Shown in pieces: positions 19,433 through 28,263 of a stretch of DNA of 64,000 nucleotides. Within the stretch, counting starts at the first letter, position 1. Each line of letters starts with the position of its first letter. The stretch is taken from positions 2,029,777 through 2,093,776 of the forward strand of contig NZ_CP019335.1 in the NCBI RefSeq assembly GCF_002813915.1. The letters run 5' to 3'. Under the pieces are notes generated by a model that was not told where the DNA came from, made no database searches, and was given only the letters and a program-made list of their open reading frames with translations. Origin of the DNA: Tenacibaculum sp. SZ-18. GTDB lineage: Bacteria > Bacteroidota > Bacteroidia > Flavobacteriales > Flavobacteriaceae. Position numbers and translations under genes: made by a program.

Positions 19433-20445
19433 TCTTCTTTTTTCATTAAGGCAAAATAAAGAAATAAGCGATGAACTTCGAGTTCAACAGTTCGATTATA
19501 AACTTTTATTTTACATCTACAGAAAATAAGCATTTGCAACTTTAGATTCTGCAAATTTTAATCAACGAAATTGAAATTTCTAACGATTACATTCGGCTTC
19601 TCTTTATGACCTGTAATTAACACTCCATTTACTAGATTTTATCTTTTTTAATAGCGAATTCCCTTTAAATAGAAACTAATTTTATGTTAGACTTTAAATG
19701 TATGAGATAATCGTTAGATATTTTTTATGATAACAATGCTTCCTTTAATAAAGCGTTATGTTTTTTCTGATACTATATAAGTATGATTAAGAACTACAAT
19801 AAAAATCGAATACATAAATTCTTTCCTCGTGATTCTTAATATTGACCTCAACTTCATTTTGATGACTAAAACTAAAATCTACATTCTTTTGAATATTGTT
19901 ATGATCTTAATTATAATCAGATAACCATTGCGGAGTAAATTAAATAGTGATTAAAAAAGATAGTATGTTAGACTTATAAATTTGTTTCTGATACGATATT
20001 TTAATGTAAGAGAAAATAATCTACTACACGAATGAAAAAGCATCTTCACTTTTCATTAAGAAGTATTTCATAATGTACTGTAAGAACAATTTCCATTAAT
20101 GAATCTAAAAAGGTCGATTCTTTAAATCCTTTCGTCAAATATATGATTCAAATGATAATAATGTGTAGCTCCTAAGGTTTATTAAAAATTGTTTTACAGC
20201 TAATGGTTTGGGCTTACGCACTTCTTGCAAAGACTAGTTAATTTACTGATAAAGCTATCCGAACAAAGCTATTTTTCAATTTATTTGTTACTTCACTTGG
20301 ATTCTATAGAGTGCTCTGAAAAATATTTTTTGCATGATGTTGAAGAATACTATGAATAATTTCATTTTATAAATTTCATAACCTGACTGAATATTTATGT
20401 AAAATGAATAATTAAAAGTCACACATTTAAAAAAATTAGTTTCAT
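19433..20445. other. About 1 kb of decayed, non-coding sequence
   Basis: No intact gene is visible on either strand. Broken reading-frame pieces occur on the minus strand, the clearest at 19790-19939 (listed separately). A phrase ATGTTAGACTT recurs near 19685 and 19965. The whole stretch looks like one or two genes worn down by frameshifts and stops. Confidence 0.5.
19790..19939 (-). pseudogene. Possible remnant of a SCO1/SenC-family gene
   Basis: The minus-strand frame reads FTPQWLSDYN, stop, then DHNNIQKNVDFSFSHQNEVE and IKNHEERIYVFDFYCSS. This is reminiscent of the N-terminal part of flavobacterial SCO proteins (copper chaperones for cytochrome oxidase), where FTPEW, a FSFTNQNGK-type strand and KIYVADFFFTSC occur in the same order. 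The Cys-x3-Cys copper site is not recognisable and stops follow, so if the assignment holds it is a dead gene. Confidence 0.35.
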
Positions 20446-20453
20446 TATCTTTG
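20446..20453 (+). promoter_or_regulatory. -7 promoter element of the sigma factor / transporter operon
   Basis: TATCTTTG fits TAnnTTTG and lies 20 bases before the ATG at 20473. It is the only convincing promoter ahead of the three-gene run 20473-22457. Confidence 0.55.
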
Positions 20454-20472
20454 CACCATTAAATATGTATTC

Positions 20473-20676
20473 ATGAAATTAGTTTTATTAACAGTAGGTT
20501 TATTAGCTTTAGCTTTTGCAGGGATAGCAATTAAAATTTGGGCAAAAAAAGATGGTGAATTTGCTGGAACATGCGCAAGTCAAAATCCAATGTTAAATAA
20601 ATCAGGTGATGCATGTGGATTTTGCGGTAAAACCCCAGATCAATTTGATACATGTTCAGAACCTCAACATAAATAA
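20473..20676 (+). CDS. Small membrane-anchored Cys-rich protein
   Basis: 67 residues. The N-terminus is a single membrane segment (LVLLTVGLLALAFAGIAIKIW). The rest is a short soluble tail with five cysteines, including CGFCGK and TCSE, which could bind a metal ion or form a disulfide. I know of no assigned function; similar small proteins occur in flavobacteria. It is first in an apparent operon with an ECF-type sigma factor and an NRAMP-related transporter. The sigma factor coding sequence is in the same reading frame directly after this gene's TAA. Confidence 0.7.
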   Translation: MKLVLLTVGLLALAFAGIAIKIWAKKDGEFAGTCASQNPMLNKSGDACGFCGKTPDQFDTCSEPQHK

Positions 20677-20739
20677 AAGATCATCCAAATAAAAGACAAA
20701 ACTTTACACAATATTAAAAAGGCTAAAGAAGGTCACCAA

Positions 20740-21246
20740 ATGTCTTTCAACTTTCTTTTAGATGCCTACTGGTCTATTGTATATGGTTATCAACTGAAAA
20801 AAGTTGCTAATGAAAATGATGCTGAAGACATCACTATTCAAACATTTGCAAAGGCTTTTAATAAGCTACATACATTTAATGAAGATTATCAATTTAGTAC
20901 ATGGCTAATTGCAATTTCTAAAAATATACATCAAGATATACTTAGAAAGAAGAAACCTTCATTCATTCTCAAATCCTCTAAAGTTGACGATGAGGCTCAT
21001 AAAGTAATAGATGATTCACCTTCCCCAGAAGATGAAATTATTACTGAACAAAATTTAGCTAAATTACTCCGAGATATTAAACAATTAAAACCAAAATATC
21101 AGGAAGTAATTAATTTGAGGTTCTTTCAAGAATTGAGTTACAAGGAAATTTCTGAACAACTTGACGAACCAATGAATAATATTAAAGTTAAATTATTAAG
21201 AGCTAAAAAACTACTTGCTGAGATTATTGAGAAAAACAAATCATGA
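20740..21246 (+). CDS. ECF-type RNA polymerase sigma-70 family factor
   Basis: 168 residues from the first available ATG. Region 2 is visible in NENDAEDITIQTFAKAFNKL and FSTWLIAISKNIHQDILRKKK, and region 4 with its helix-turn-helix in LKPKYQEVINLRFFQELSYKEISEQLDEPMNNIKVKLLRAKKLL. It directs RNA polymerase to a small regulon. The frame is open for 21 more codons upstream of the ATG (20677-20739), and they read like a genuine ECF N-terminus (DKTLHNIKKAKEGHQ). That stretch has no ATG, GTG or TTG, only ATA (20689) or ATC. The real start may therefore be non-standard or mutated. No anti-sigma gene is adjacent. The downstream transporter overlaps by ATGA. Confidence 0.85.
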   Translation: MSFNFLLDAYWSIVYGYQLKKVANENDAEDITIQTFAKAFNKLHTFNEDYQFSTWLIAISKNIHQDILRKKKPSFILKSSKVDDEAHKVIDDSPSPEDEIITEQNLAKLLRDIKQLKPKYQEVINLRFFQELSYKEISEQLDEPMNNIKVKLLRAKKLLAEIIEKNKS

Positions 21247-22457
21247 AAAAAAATATTTTTATCTCTTTAGGACCAGGATTGTTATTTGCTGGCGCTGCAA
21301 TTGGAGTTTCTCATTTAGTACAGTCAACTAGAGCTGGTGCGGAATATGGATTAGGTTTGGTTTGGGCTTTAATTTTAGTTCATTTTTTTAAATATCCCTT
21401 TTTTAAATTCGGACCAAAATATGCTTCTGTAACAGGAGAAACCTTACTTGATGGATATAAAAAACTTGGTAAAGGATACCTAGCACTATACTTTATTGTG
21501 AACTTAGCAACTATGTTTACTATCCAAGCGGCGGTCACTATTGTAACGGCAAGTTTAGCAGCTCAACTTTTTGGTATAACAAATGATTTAGTTTACTGGT
21601 CAACAATCATCTTATTCATTAGTTTTATGATTTTATCCTTGGGAAAATATCAGTTTTTGGATAAACTTATGAAATATATTATCCTTTTTCTTACCATAAG
21701 TACAATCCTCGCTGTATCGATTGCTATTGGTAAAAACGAAATGACTTTACCTTTTGAGCAAATTTTACCAAAAAACGCAGTTGGGATAAGCTTTCTAATT
21801 GCATTTTTAGGTTGGATGCCGGCTCCTCTAGATATATCAATTTGGCATTCGCTATGGTCAATAGAAAAACAAAAAAATACTGCAGAAAAAGTAAGTGTCA
21901 AAAAATCAATTTTTGATTTCAATATAGGTTATTTTGGAACGATGTTTTTAGGTTTATGCTTCATTATACTTGGAGCAACGGTAATGTTTTCAACAAATGA
22001 AAAATTTGCTACTAATGGAGGTCAATTCGCCATTCAATTAATAAATCTATATACAGAAAATTTAGGCAATTTTGCAAAACCTTTAATTGCAGTTGCGGCA
22101 TTTACAACCATGTTTAGCACAACAATCACAACACTTGACGCTTCACCAAGAGCTATGGAAAAAGCCTATCAACTATTATTTGAAACTAAAAAACTAAATT
22201 ATTGGTTTTGGAGTATTATTTTAATCAGCGGTACTCTAACCATTTTAATACTTTTATTGAACAGTATGTTAATGCTAGTTAAGGTTGCTACCATATTTTC
22301 ATTTTTAACAGCTCCCATTTACGCGATTCTAAATTATAAACTAATAACAAGTAAATTCACTCCTAAAGAACATCATCCTAAACCAATAATTAAATACTTA
22401 AGCTTCGCAGGTATACTCTTCTTAATTGGTTTTAGCATTTGGTACTTAACCATTTAA
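21243..22457 (+). CDS. NRAMP-related divalent metal transporter
   Basis: 404 residues with about eleven membrane spans. The opening GPGLLFAGAAIGVSHLVQST aligns with the first helix of NRAMP transporters. However, the metal-coordinating Asp-Pro-Gly-Asn is replaced by Gly-Val-Ser-His, and the sixth-helix Met-Pro-His appears as Met-Pro-Ala (LGWMPAPLDISIW). It is therefore a family relative whose ion may differ from Mn(II)/Fe(II). It acts in the inner membrane. The start overlaps the stop of the sigma factor gene (ATGA), indicating translational coupling and shared regulation. Confidence 0.8.
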   Translation: MKKNIFISLGPGLLFAGAAIGVSHLVQSTRAGAEYGLGLVWALILVHFFKYPFFKFGPKYASVTGETLLDGYKKLGKGYLALYFIVNLATMFTIQAAVTIVTASLAAQLFGITNDLVYWSTIILFISFMILSLGKYQFLDKLMKYIILFLTISTILAVSIAIGKNEMTLPFEQILPKNAVGISFLIAFLGWMPAPLDISIWHSLWSIEKQKNTAEKVSVKKSIFDFNIGYFGTMFLGLCFIILGATVMFSTNEKFATNGGQFAIQLINLYTENLGNFAKPLIAVAAFTTMFSTTITTLDASPRAMEKAYQLLFETKKLNYWFWSIILISGTLTILILLLNSMLMLVKVATIFSFLTAPIYAILNYKLITSKFTPKEHHPKPIIKYLSFAGILFLIGFSIWYLTI

Positions 22458-22589
22458 CAAACACAAAAAACAATCTATCAAAACTTAGACAAATATTATT
22501 GGAAAAAAGCAAAAAAAAGAAGAAAAAAAATTAAATTAGCACGCTTTTTGGTGCATACCACGGAGTATAATAAAATCCCAATATTACTA

Positions 22590-23045
22590 ATGCAAACACA
22601 AAGATTTTTCTTAAGGTTGGTATGTGTATTTTCTTTTACACTTTTTTCTTTCCAAAATTCGTTCTCGCAAGTTGAGAAAATTCAAACCGCTATTTCAGAC
22701 ACTTCGGTTAAGTTTCAAGGAAAACTTCAACAAGAAGCTGGAAAATTTAGATACGATTATCATGACGTTTATCAAGAAAATTCTTTAGCTAAAGATTTAC
22801 AAGCTAGTGGATATCATGGTGGTGGACCTTCTTGGCTTGGTATCATTTATGGTGCTTTTAAACTTTGCGACAACAACTTAATTGATAACGTAGAAATGAA
22901 AGTTGAGGTAACAGGAGTTACATTTTGGAGTGCTAGCAAAGAGGATCTTGAAAAAATCGGGAGAGTTGTTGCATCTATTAAAGGTGACGACGCTATATTA
23001 CAACTTGCAATTGATAAAGCCACAGAATTAGGAATCATGCAATAA
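22590..23045 (+). CDS. Secreted hypothetical protein
   Basis: 151 residues from the ATG at 22590; an upstream TTG frame would add 14 residues that spoil the signal peptide. A signal peptide (FFLRLVCVFSFTLFSFQNSFSQ) is followed by a mature domain with YHGGGPSWLGIIYGAFKLCD and WSASKEDLEKIGRVVASIKGDDAILQLAIDKATELG. I do not recognise a characterised family. lipA starts 44 bases later but has its own -7 element. Confidence 0.65.
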   Translation: MQTQRFFLRLVCVFSFTLFSFQNSFSQVEKIQTAISDTSVKFQGKLQQEAGKFRYDYHDVYQENSLAKDLQASGYHGGGPSWLGIIYGAFKLCDNNLIDNVEMKVEVTGVTFWSASKEDLEKIGRVVASIKGDDAILQLAIDKATELGIMQ

Positions 23046-23061
23046 AATAAAACATTCTTCG

Positions 23062-23069
23062 TAAATTTG
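23062..23069 (+). promoter_or_regulatory. -7 promoter element of lipA
   Basis: TAAATTTG matches TAnnTTTG and lies 20 bases upstream of the lipA ATG. Confidence 0.45.
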
Positions 23070-23089
23070 TCTTTTCAAATTAATAGTGA

Positions 23090-23989
23090 ATGTCAGAAAA
23101 GATTCTAATTCCTACAGAAACTAAAATTATAAAAGGCGCGAGCACCGAAAGAGTTAAAAAACCTAAATGGCTGCGTGTTAAATTACCTGTTGGTAAAAAA
23201 TATACAGAACTTCGTGGTTTAGTAGATAAGTACAAGTTAAATACAATTTGTACCAGTGGTAGTTGTCCTAACATGGGAGAATGTTGGGGAGAGGGTACTG
23301 CTACGTTCATGATTTTGGGTAATATTTGTACTCGCTCCTGTGGATTTTGCGGTGTTAAAACTGGAAGACCTGAAACAGTTGAATGGGATGAACCTGAAAA
23401 GGTCGCTCGTTCGATTAAAATAATGAAAATTAAACATGCTGTAATTACTTCAGTAGATAGGGATGACCTTAAAGATGGGGGCTCTATAATCTGGGCAGAA
23501 ACAGTAGAAGCTATTCGTAGAGCAAATCCTAATACAACTTTAGAAACTCTAATTCCAGATTTTCAAGGAAGCACAAAACTTATCGATAGAATTATAGAAG
23601 TACATCCAGAAGTAGTTTCTCATAATATGGAAACTGTAAAAAGACTTACTCGAGAGGTACGAATTCAAGCGAAATATGATAGAAGTTTAGGTGTTTTAAA
23701 ATACTTAAAAGATAATGGGATGAGAACTAAATCTGGTATTATGCTTGGTTTAGGTGAAACAGAAGATGAAGTAATTCAAACTATGAAAGATTTGAGAAAA
23801 GTTGGCTTAGACATTATTACCATTGGTCAATATTTACAACCAACAAAAAAACATTTACCAGTAAAAGAATTTATTACACCAGATCAATTTAAAAAGTATG
23901 AAACTCTTGGTAAAGAAATGGGATTCATGTATGTAGAAAGCGGTGCTTTAGTAAGATCTTCTTACAAAGCTCATAAGCATGCAAGCTAA
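23090..23989 (+). CDS. lipA: Lipoyl synthase
   Basis: 299 residues. LipA is a radical-SAM enzyme that inserts two sulfurs into protein-bound octanoyl groups, making the lipoyl cofactor of pyruvate and 2-oxoglutarate dehydrogenases and the glycine cleavage system. Both iron-sulfur clusters are supported. The auxiliary cluster ligands are C54, C59 and C65 ([12 protein letters not shown]), and the radical-SAM cluster is C80, C84 and C87 (CTRSCGFC). The C-terminal serine of the auxiliary cluster is in VRSSYKA. No lipB lies next to it. Confidence 0.97.
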   Translation: MSEKILIPTETKIIKGASTERVKKPKWLRVKLPVGKKYTELRGLVDKYKLNTICTSGSCPNMGECWGEGTATFMILGNICTRSCGFCGVKTGRPETVEWDEPEKVARSIKIMKIKHAVITSVDRDDLKDGGSIIWAETVEAIRRANPNTTLETLIPDFQGSTKLIDRIIEVHPEVVSHNMETVKRLTREVRIQAKYDRSLGVLKYLKDNGMRTKSGIMLGLGETEDEVIQTMKDLRKVGLDIITIGQYLQPTKKHLPVKEFITPDQFKKYETLGKEMGFMYVESGALVRSSYKAHKHAS

Positions 23990-24170
23990 CATTCTATTAT
24001 TAATTTCTTAACAAAGACAACTTCAAAAGTTAAAAAAGTGTAAATTATCAAATAAAAATCAGTTTATATTGCTTTTATTATTAATTTTGGCATGTAAATT
24101 GAGATCAAGCAATTGTTAACAATAATTATTGTTTTCATTGTGTAAATTATTTGAATTAGTTGATTAACGA

Positions 24171-24197
24171 AAAGCCACCTTATTTAGGTGGCTTTTT
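24171..24197. terminator. Terminator between lipA and the convergent small gene
   Basis: Perfect stem AAGCCACCT / AGGTGGCTT, 5-base loop, T run on both strands. It lies 180 bases after the lipA stop. The AT-rich sequence in between shows a 16-bp palindrome (AACAATAATTATTGTT, 24118-24133) but no gene. Confidence 0.75.
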
Positions 24198-24218
24198 GGT
24201 TTTATGTTATTTTTTTAA

Positions 24219-24446
24219 TTAAAGTCTGATTGTGAAGATTCCACAAATTAAAAGAGCTAAAAAAAATAAAGAAATAAAATAAAATACTCTTCTAAAACTG
24301 TTGGTTATTTGCTTTCTATAAAATTCAGTTGTTTTTAAAATAATATTTGCAATAATTACAAGTATAACTACTGGAAGAGTAAATATCAACAAAACAAATA
24401 GTATCCCAATTAAACTCTCTGGACTTCCACAAAATAGTTGGAACAT
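24219..24446 (-). CDS. Small two-span membrane protein, hypothetical
   Basis: 75 residues from an ATG. Two hydrophobic stretches (IGILFVLLIFTLPVVILVIIANIIL and VFYFISLFFLALLICGIF) are separated by a basic loop (KTTEFYRKQITNSFRR). No family recognised. It starts 10 bases after the stop of the cysteine-synthase-like gene on the same strand, so it is probably cotranscribed with it. Confidence 0.5.
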   Translation of the reverse strand: MFQLFCGSPESLIGILFVLLIFTLPVVILVIIANIILKTTEFYRKQITNSFRRVFYFISLFFLALLICGIFTIRL

Positions 24447-24456
24447 GGATTCTAAT

Positions 24457-25437
24457 CTATTCTAAGTAACCCATTTTTTTCATCCAATCGTCGTTGAACA
24501 TTTTTCCCACATAGCGGCTTCCGTGATCGTGGAATAAAACAACAACAACATCATCTTCATTGAAATGTTCTTTTAACTGTAAGAGTCCTTTCATTGCTGC
24601 TCCCGCTGAATTACCAAGAAACATTCCCTCTTTCTTTGCTAATAATTGAGTATAAACAGCAGCGTCTTTATCTGTTACTTTTGTAAATCCATCAATAATA
24701 CTAAAATCAACATTTTTTGGTAAAATATCCTCACCTATACCTTCTGTTACATATGGATAAATTTCATTCTCATCAAAAATTCCAGTTTCGTGATATTTTT
24801 TGAAGACAGATCCATAGGTATCAATTCCCCAAACTTTTACATTTGGATTTTTTTCTTTTAAATACTTTCCAACTCCTGAAATTGTTCCTCCTGTTCCAAC
24901 TCCAACAACAAAATGAGTAATTTTACCCTCGGTTTGCTCCCAAATTTCTGGACCTGTACTTTCGTAATGGCCTTTTGCATTACTCGGATTATCATACTGA
25001 TTTACGTACCATGCATTTTCTGTTTCTTCTGCTAATCTTTTAGAAACCGAATAATAACTTCTAGGATCGTCTGGCTCAACATTTGTAGGACAAACAACAA
25101 CCTCTGCTCCTACTGCCTTAAGAATATCTATTTTCTCTTTACTCTGCTTATCTGCCATTACAAAAACACATTTGTAACCTTTTACAATTGCCGCCAAAGC
25201 TAATCCCATTCCTGTATTTCCTGAGGTTCCTTCAATAATAGTTCCTCCTGGTTTTAATCTCCCATCGACTTCAGCATCCTCAATCATTTTTAGCGCCATT
25301 CTATCTTTTACAGAATTTCCTGGATTAAAAGTTTCATACTTAGCTAAAACTAAACATGGCAACTCTTCTGCTAATTTATTTACCTGCACTAACGGTGTAT
25401 TACCGATAGTTTCAAGAATATTCTTTGCGTAATTCAT
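24457..25437 (-). CDS. PLP-dependent cysteine synthase / cystathionine beta-synthase family enzyme
   Basis: 326 residues from the ATG at 25437; the frame also offers a TTG seven codons earlier. The active-site lysine is K44 in NPGNSVKDRMAL. The substrate loop EGTSGNTGMGLALAA and the phosphate loop GVGTGGTISGVGKYLKE follow. The segments EGIGEDILPKNVDF and HDHGSRYVGKMFNDDWM resemble cystathionine beta-synthases more than CysK, but the regulatory CBS domain pair is absent. It either condenses Ser/Cys with homocysteine or makes cysteine from an activated serine; sequence alone does not settle which. Confidence 0.88.
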   Translation of the reverse strand: MNYAKNILETIGNTPLVQVNKLAEELPCLVLAKYETFNPGNSVKDRMALKMIEDAEVDGRLKPGGTIIEGTSGNTGMGLALAAIVKGYKCVFVMADKQSKEKIDILKAVGAEVVVCPTNVEPDDPRSYYSVSKRLAEETENAWYVNQYDNPSNAKGHYESTGPEIWEQTEGKITHFVVGVGTGGTISGVGKYLKEKNPNVKVWGIDTYGSVFKKYHETGIFDENEIYPYVTEGIGEDILPKNVDFSIIDGFTKVTDKDAAVYTQLLAKKEGMFLGNSAGAAMKGLLQLKEHFNEDDVVVVLFHDHGSRYVGKMFNDDWMKKMGYLE

Positions 25438-25495
25438 TTTCTTTGATTTGTTGTGCAAATATATAAGTTTGGAATTTTGTTTTGAGTTAGGGGCA

Positions 25496-25528
25496 TAAAA
25501 AAATCCGCTAGTGCGGATTTTATTTTTT
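25496..25528. terminator. Terminator downstream of the lipoprotein gene
   Basis: AAATCCGC TAGT GCGGATTT hairpin with T runs on both sides. It serves the minus-strand gene ending at 25528. Confidence 0.75.
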
Positions 25529-26088
25529 TAATTGAACCAAATGGTAAAGGATTTCATCTTGGCTAGATCAGGAATTTGTTCTTTACTGACTTTTTTCATG
25601 TTGAAATCACTTAATCCTAATCCTTCTTTATCGATTGCTAAAGTCGCATTCAAATCATCAATAAAAACTGTAACCGACGAAAAAGACGGTTCTATTTTAC
25701 TAATTGCATTATTGGCATCCACTTCGTTGAATGTTGAATTAATATTTAATCCATTTTCAGTTTTAAATCTCTCATCAAAAATTTCAACGCTTTTTATAAC
25801 TGAGCTAGAATCTAATTGTTCTTTAGGTATAATTTTCAGTAATAGCTTACCTCCTTTTTCATATACCTTATAAACATCATCATCTTGGAAATAATTATTT
25901 CCCTTTGCTCCTTCACTTAATATTTTAACTAAAGAATCTTTAGCAAAAATTTTCTCCAGTTCTTGAACTGTAGTTTTTGTCGTTAATTCTCCAACTTTAC
26001 CTTTAGCAACTGAAAAATTATCATTACCACATTGAATGAACAAAAATGAAAGATAAAGTATTGATATAATTTTAGTTAATTTTTTCAT
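25528..26088 (-). CDS. Putative lipoprotein, hypothetical
   Basis: 186 residues from the ATG at 26088, chosen because it places a clean lipoprotein signal (KKLTKIISILYLSFLFIQC, cysteine lipobox) at the N-terminus. The remainder is soluble, with TVQELEKIFAKDSLVKIL and a C-terminal segment ending SFTIWFN. No known domain recognised. It sits between the cysteine-synthase-like gene and the DUF853 ATPase on the same strand. Confidence 0.65.
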   Translation of the reverse strand: MKKLTKIISILYLSFLFIQCGNDNFSVAKGKVGELTTKTTVQELEKIFAKDSLVKILSEGAKGNNYFQDDDVYKVYEKGGKLLLKIIPKEQLDSSSVIKSVEIFDERFKTENGLNINSTFNEVDANNAISKIEPSFSSVTVFIDDLNATLAIDKEGLGLSDFNMKKVSKEQIPDLAKMKSFTIWFN

Positions 26089-26131
26089 ATAGTTTAATTT
26101 CAAAATATAAAGTTTCTTTTTACTATTTAGT

Positions 26132-27655
26132 TTATAATACCTTCTTTAAAATACCAAAAACAGCTCTTATGAAAGTTGCACTTGTTAATACTTTTACGAC
26201 AGGATTTTGTCGACTGCTTCTTCTTGAATATCCAGAACTTCTCTTTTTTCTAATTTTTTCTTCTTCTTTTCGACGATCTTCATCTGACTTTTCCTTGTTA
26301 ATACGTTCAATTTTTTCTCCTAATAATTCATAAGCACTCTCTCTATCAATCTCGTTATTATACTTTTTTATGATATTAGAATTATTCAGTACTTCTTGAA
26401 TTTCCTTTTCAGTAAGGATATCCATTCTACTCATTGGAGCTCTTAACATTGTTCTTACCAATGGAGTGGGAATTCCTTTTTCATTTAAAGCAGTTACAAA
26501 AGCTTCACCTATCCCTAATTTTGTCAGTACTTCACTGGTATTGTAAAATTCTGAATCTGGATAATTTTCTGCTGCTAATTTTAATGCCTTTCTATCTTTA
26601 GCGGTAAAAGCACGTAAAGCATGTTGTACTTTCATTCCTAGCTGAGCTAAAACATCTTCTGGCACATCTTTCGGGTTTTGTGTAACAAAATATAATCCAA
26701 TTCCTTTAGAACGTATTAACTTCACAATACTTTCTATCTGACTTAGTAACGCTTTTGATGCTTCATCGAAAACCAAATGAGCTTCATCTATAAATATAAT
26801 TAACTCAGGTCTTCCGCTATCACCTTGTTCAGGAAAAGTTTCATACACCTCAGCTAAAAGTTGTAGCATAAATGTTGAGAATAATTTAGGTTTATCTTGA
26901 ATATCTGTTAATCGTAATACTGATATTACTCCTCTCCCATTTTCATCAACACGAGTTAAATCATCTACTTCAAAAGACTTTTCTCCAAAAAACAACTCAC
27001 CGCCCTGCTGCTCTAATTCAACAATTTTCCTAAGAATTGCTCCTGTACTAGATGATGAAATTCTTCCATATTCAGCAGAAATTTCTTTTTTCCCTTCTGC
27101 CGTAATGAATTGCAGCATCTTTTTAAAATCTTTTAAATCGAGCAATGGTAAATGATTATCATCACAATATTTAAAAATAATCGCTACAATTCCCGATTGT
27201 GTTTCGGTTAAATCTAAAATTCTAGACAATAAAACAGGTCCAAATTCAGAAACAGTCGCTCTTAATCTAACACCATCTTGTTCTGAAATTGATAAAATCT
27301 CAATTGGAAATTTTTTGGCATCAAACGAAATACCAATTTTTTCGTGTCGTTCATTAATTTTTGGATGACCAGAACTTGGTTGTCCCAATCCACTTAAATC
27401 GCCTTTCACATCCATTAATAAAACCGGAATTCCCTTTTCTGACATGTTCTCTGCAAGAATCTGTAAAGTTTTGGTTTTTCCTGTTCCCGTTGCACCCGCG
27501 ATTAAACCATGTCTATTTAATGTCTTCAATGGAATATTTACCAATGCATTGGTTACAGTTTCTTCTCCTAACATTCCAGCTCCTAGAGTAATGAAATCCC
27601 CTTGACTTTTGTAACCTTCGGTGATATAATTATAAAACGCCTCCGTCTGACTCAT
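26132..27655 (-). CDS. DUF853 / HerA-like P-loop ATPase
   Basis: 507 residues. Walker A is GATGTGKT (residues 54-61), preceded by NRHGLIA. Walker B is ELIIFIDEAHLVF near residue 288, and a sensor-like FVTQNPKDVP follows. This is the YjgR/DUF853 group of the FtsK-HerA superfamily. The C-terminus is a highly charged helix (KIERINKEKSDEDRRKEEE) ending in a basic tail. HerA relatives pump or remodel DNA, but the role of the DUF853 branch is not established. No nuclease partner (NurA) is adjacent. Confidence 0.85.
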   Translation of the reverse strand: MSQTEAFYNYITEGYKSQGDFITLGAGMLGEETVTNALVNIPLKTLNRHGLIAGATGTGKTKTLQILAENMSEKGIPVLLMDVKGDLSGLGQPSSGHPKINERHEKIGISFDAKKFPIEILSISEQDGVRLRATVSEFGPVLLSRILDLTETQSGIVAIIFKYCDDNHLPLLDLKDFKKMLQFITAEGKKEISAEYGRISSSSTGAILRKIVELEQQGGELFFGEKSFEVDDLTRVDENGRGVISVLRLTDIQDKPKLFSTFMLQLLAEVYETFPEQGDSGRPELIIFIDEAHLVFDEASKALLSQIESIVKLIRSKGIGLYFVTQNPKDVPEDVLAQLGMKVQHALRAFTAKDRKALKLAAENYPDSEFYNTSEVLTKLGIGEAFVTALNEKGIPTPLVRTMLRAPMSRMDILTEKEIQEVLNNSNIIKKYNNEIDRESAYELLGEKIERINKEKSDEDRRKEEEKIRKKRSSGYSRRSSRQNPVVKVLTSATFIRAVFGILKKVL

Positions 27656-27734
27656 CTTATGTTATTTTTGATAAAAATACTATTAATATCAGCATTTCAA
27701 AATTAATTTTAAAGTCGCTTATTGATGTTTTCGC

Positions 27735-27742
27735 TAAATTTG
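27735..27742 (+). promoter_or_regulatory. -7 promoter element of the RidA-queE pair
   Basis: TAAATTTG matches TAnnTTTG, 23 bases upstream of the ATG at 27766. Confidence 0.45.
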
Positions 27743-27765
27743 TTGAAGACCAATACATAAGTTAC

Positions 27766-28263
27766 ATGAAATTGTTTCAAATTCTAAGTTTAGTTGCAAT
27801 CCTATTCTTATCGTCTTGTACAAATACTGATCAGCAGAAAATAAAAAAAGAAGAGAAGGATTTAATTTTTCATTCTTCAAAATTAAAGCGTAAAAAAAAT
27901 GCTCCTTTTTCTGATGCTGTTGAAGTAGGCAATACTTTATATTTAGCTGGGCAGGTTGGTATTAATCCCATTACAGGTAAATTACCTAAAGGTGGTATAA
28001 CTGCAGAAACTCGTCAAACCATAGAAAATATAAAGGAAGTTCTAGAATTACATGGTTCTGACCTTGACCATGTTGTAAAATGCACTGTAATTTTATCAAC
28101 AACCGATGATTTCGCAGAATTTAATAAAATTTTCCGTGAATATTTTCCTAATAATAAGCCTGCAAGAACTACATTTGCAGCCGGTTTACTCGTAGGAGCG
28201 AAAATCGAAATTGATGTAATAGCGGTAAAAGCAGATGGATTCAAAGAAGCAAGAGTTAATTAA
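27766..28263 (+). CDS. RidA family protein with lipoprotein signal
   Basis: 165 residues. The C-terminal ~125 residues are a complete RidA (YjgF/UK114) domain with YLAGQVGINPITGKL, the ARTTF segment bearing the catalytic arginine, and AKIEIDVIAVK. RidA trimers hydrolyse reactive enamine/imine intermediates made by PLP enzymes, normally in the cytosol. Here an N-terminal signal with lipobox (FQILSLVAILFLSSC) and a Lys-rich linker predict a lipid-anchored envelope form, which is unusual. The gene overlaps queE by 29 bases, so translation of the two is probably coupled. Confidence 0.85.
   Translation: MKLFQILSLVAILFLSSCTNTDQQKIKKEEKDLIFHSSKLKRKKNAPFSDAVEVGNTLYLAGQVGINPITGKLPKGGITAETRQTIENIKEVLELHGSDLDHVVKCTVILSTTDDFAEFNKIFREYFPNNKPARTTFAAGLLVGAKIEIDVIAVKADGFKEARVN

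Noticed and set aside
24000..24170. Possible small RNA gene between lipA and its terminator
   Set aside because: A TAATTTTG box is present at 24082 but without a -33 element at the right distance; the stretch is more simply the lipA 3' untranslated region.
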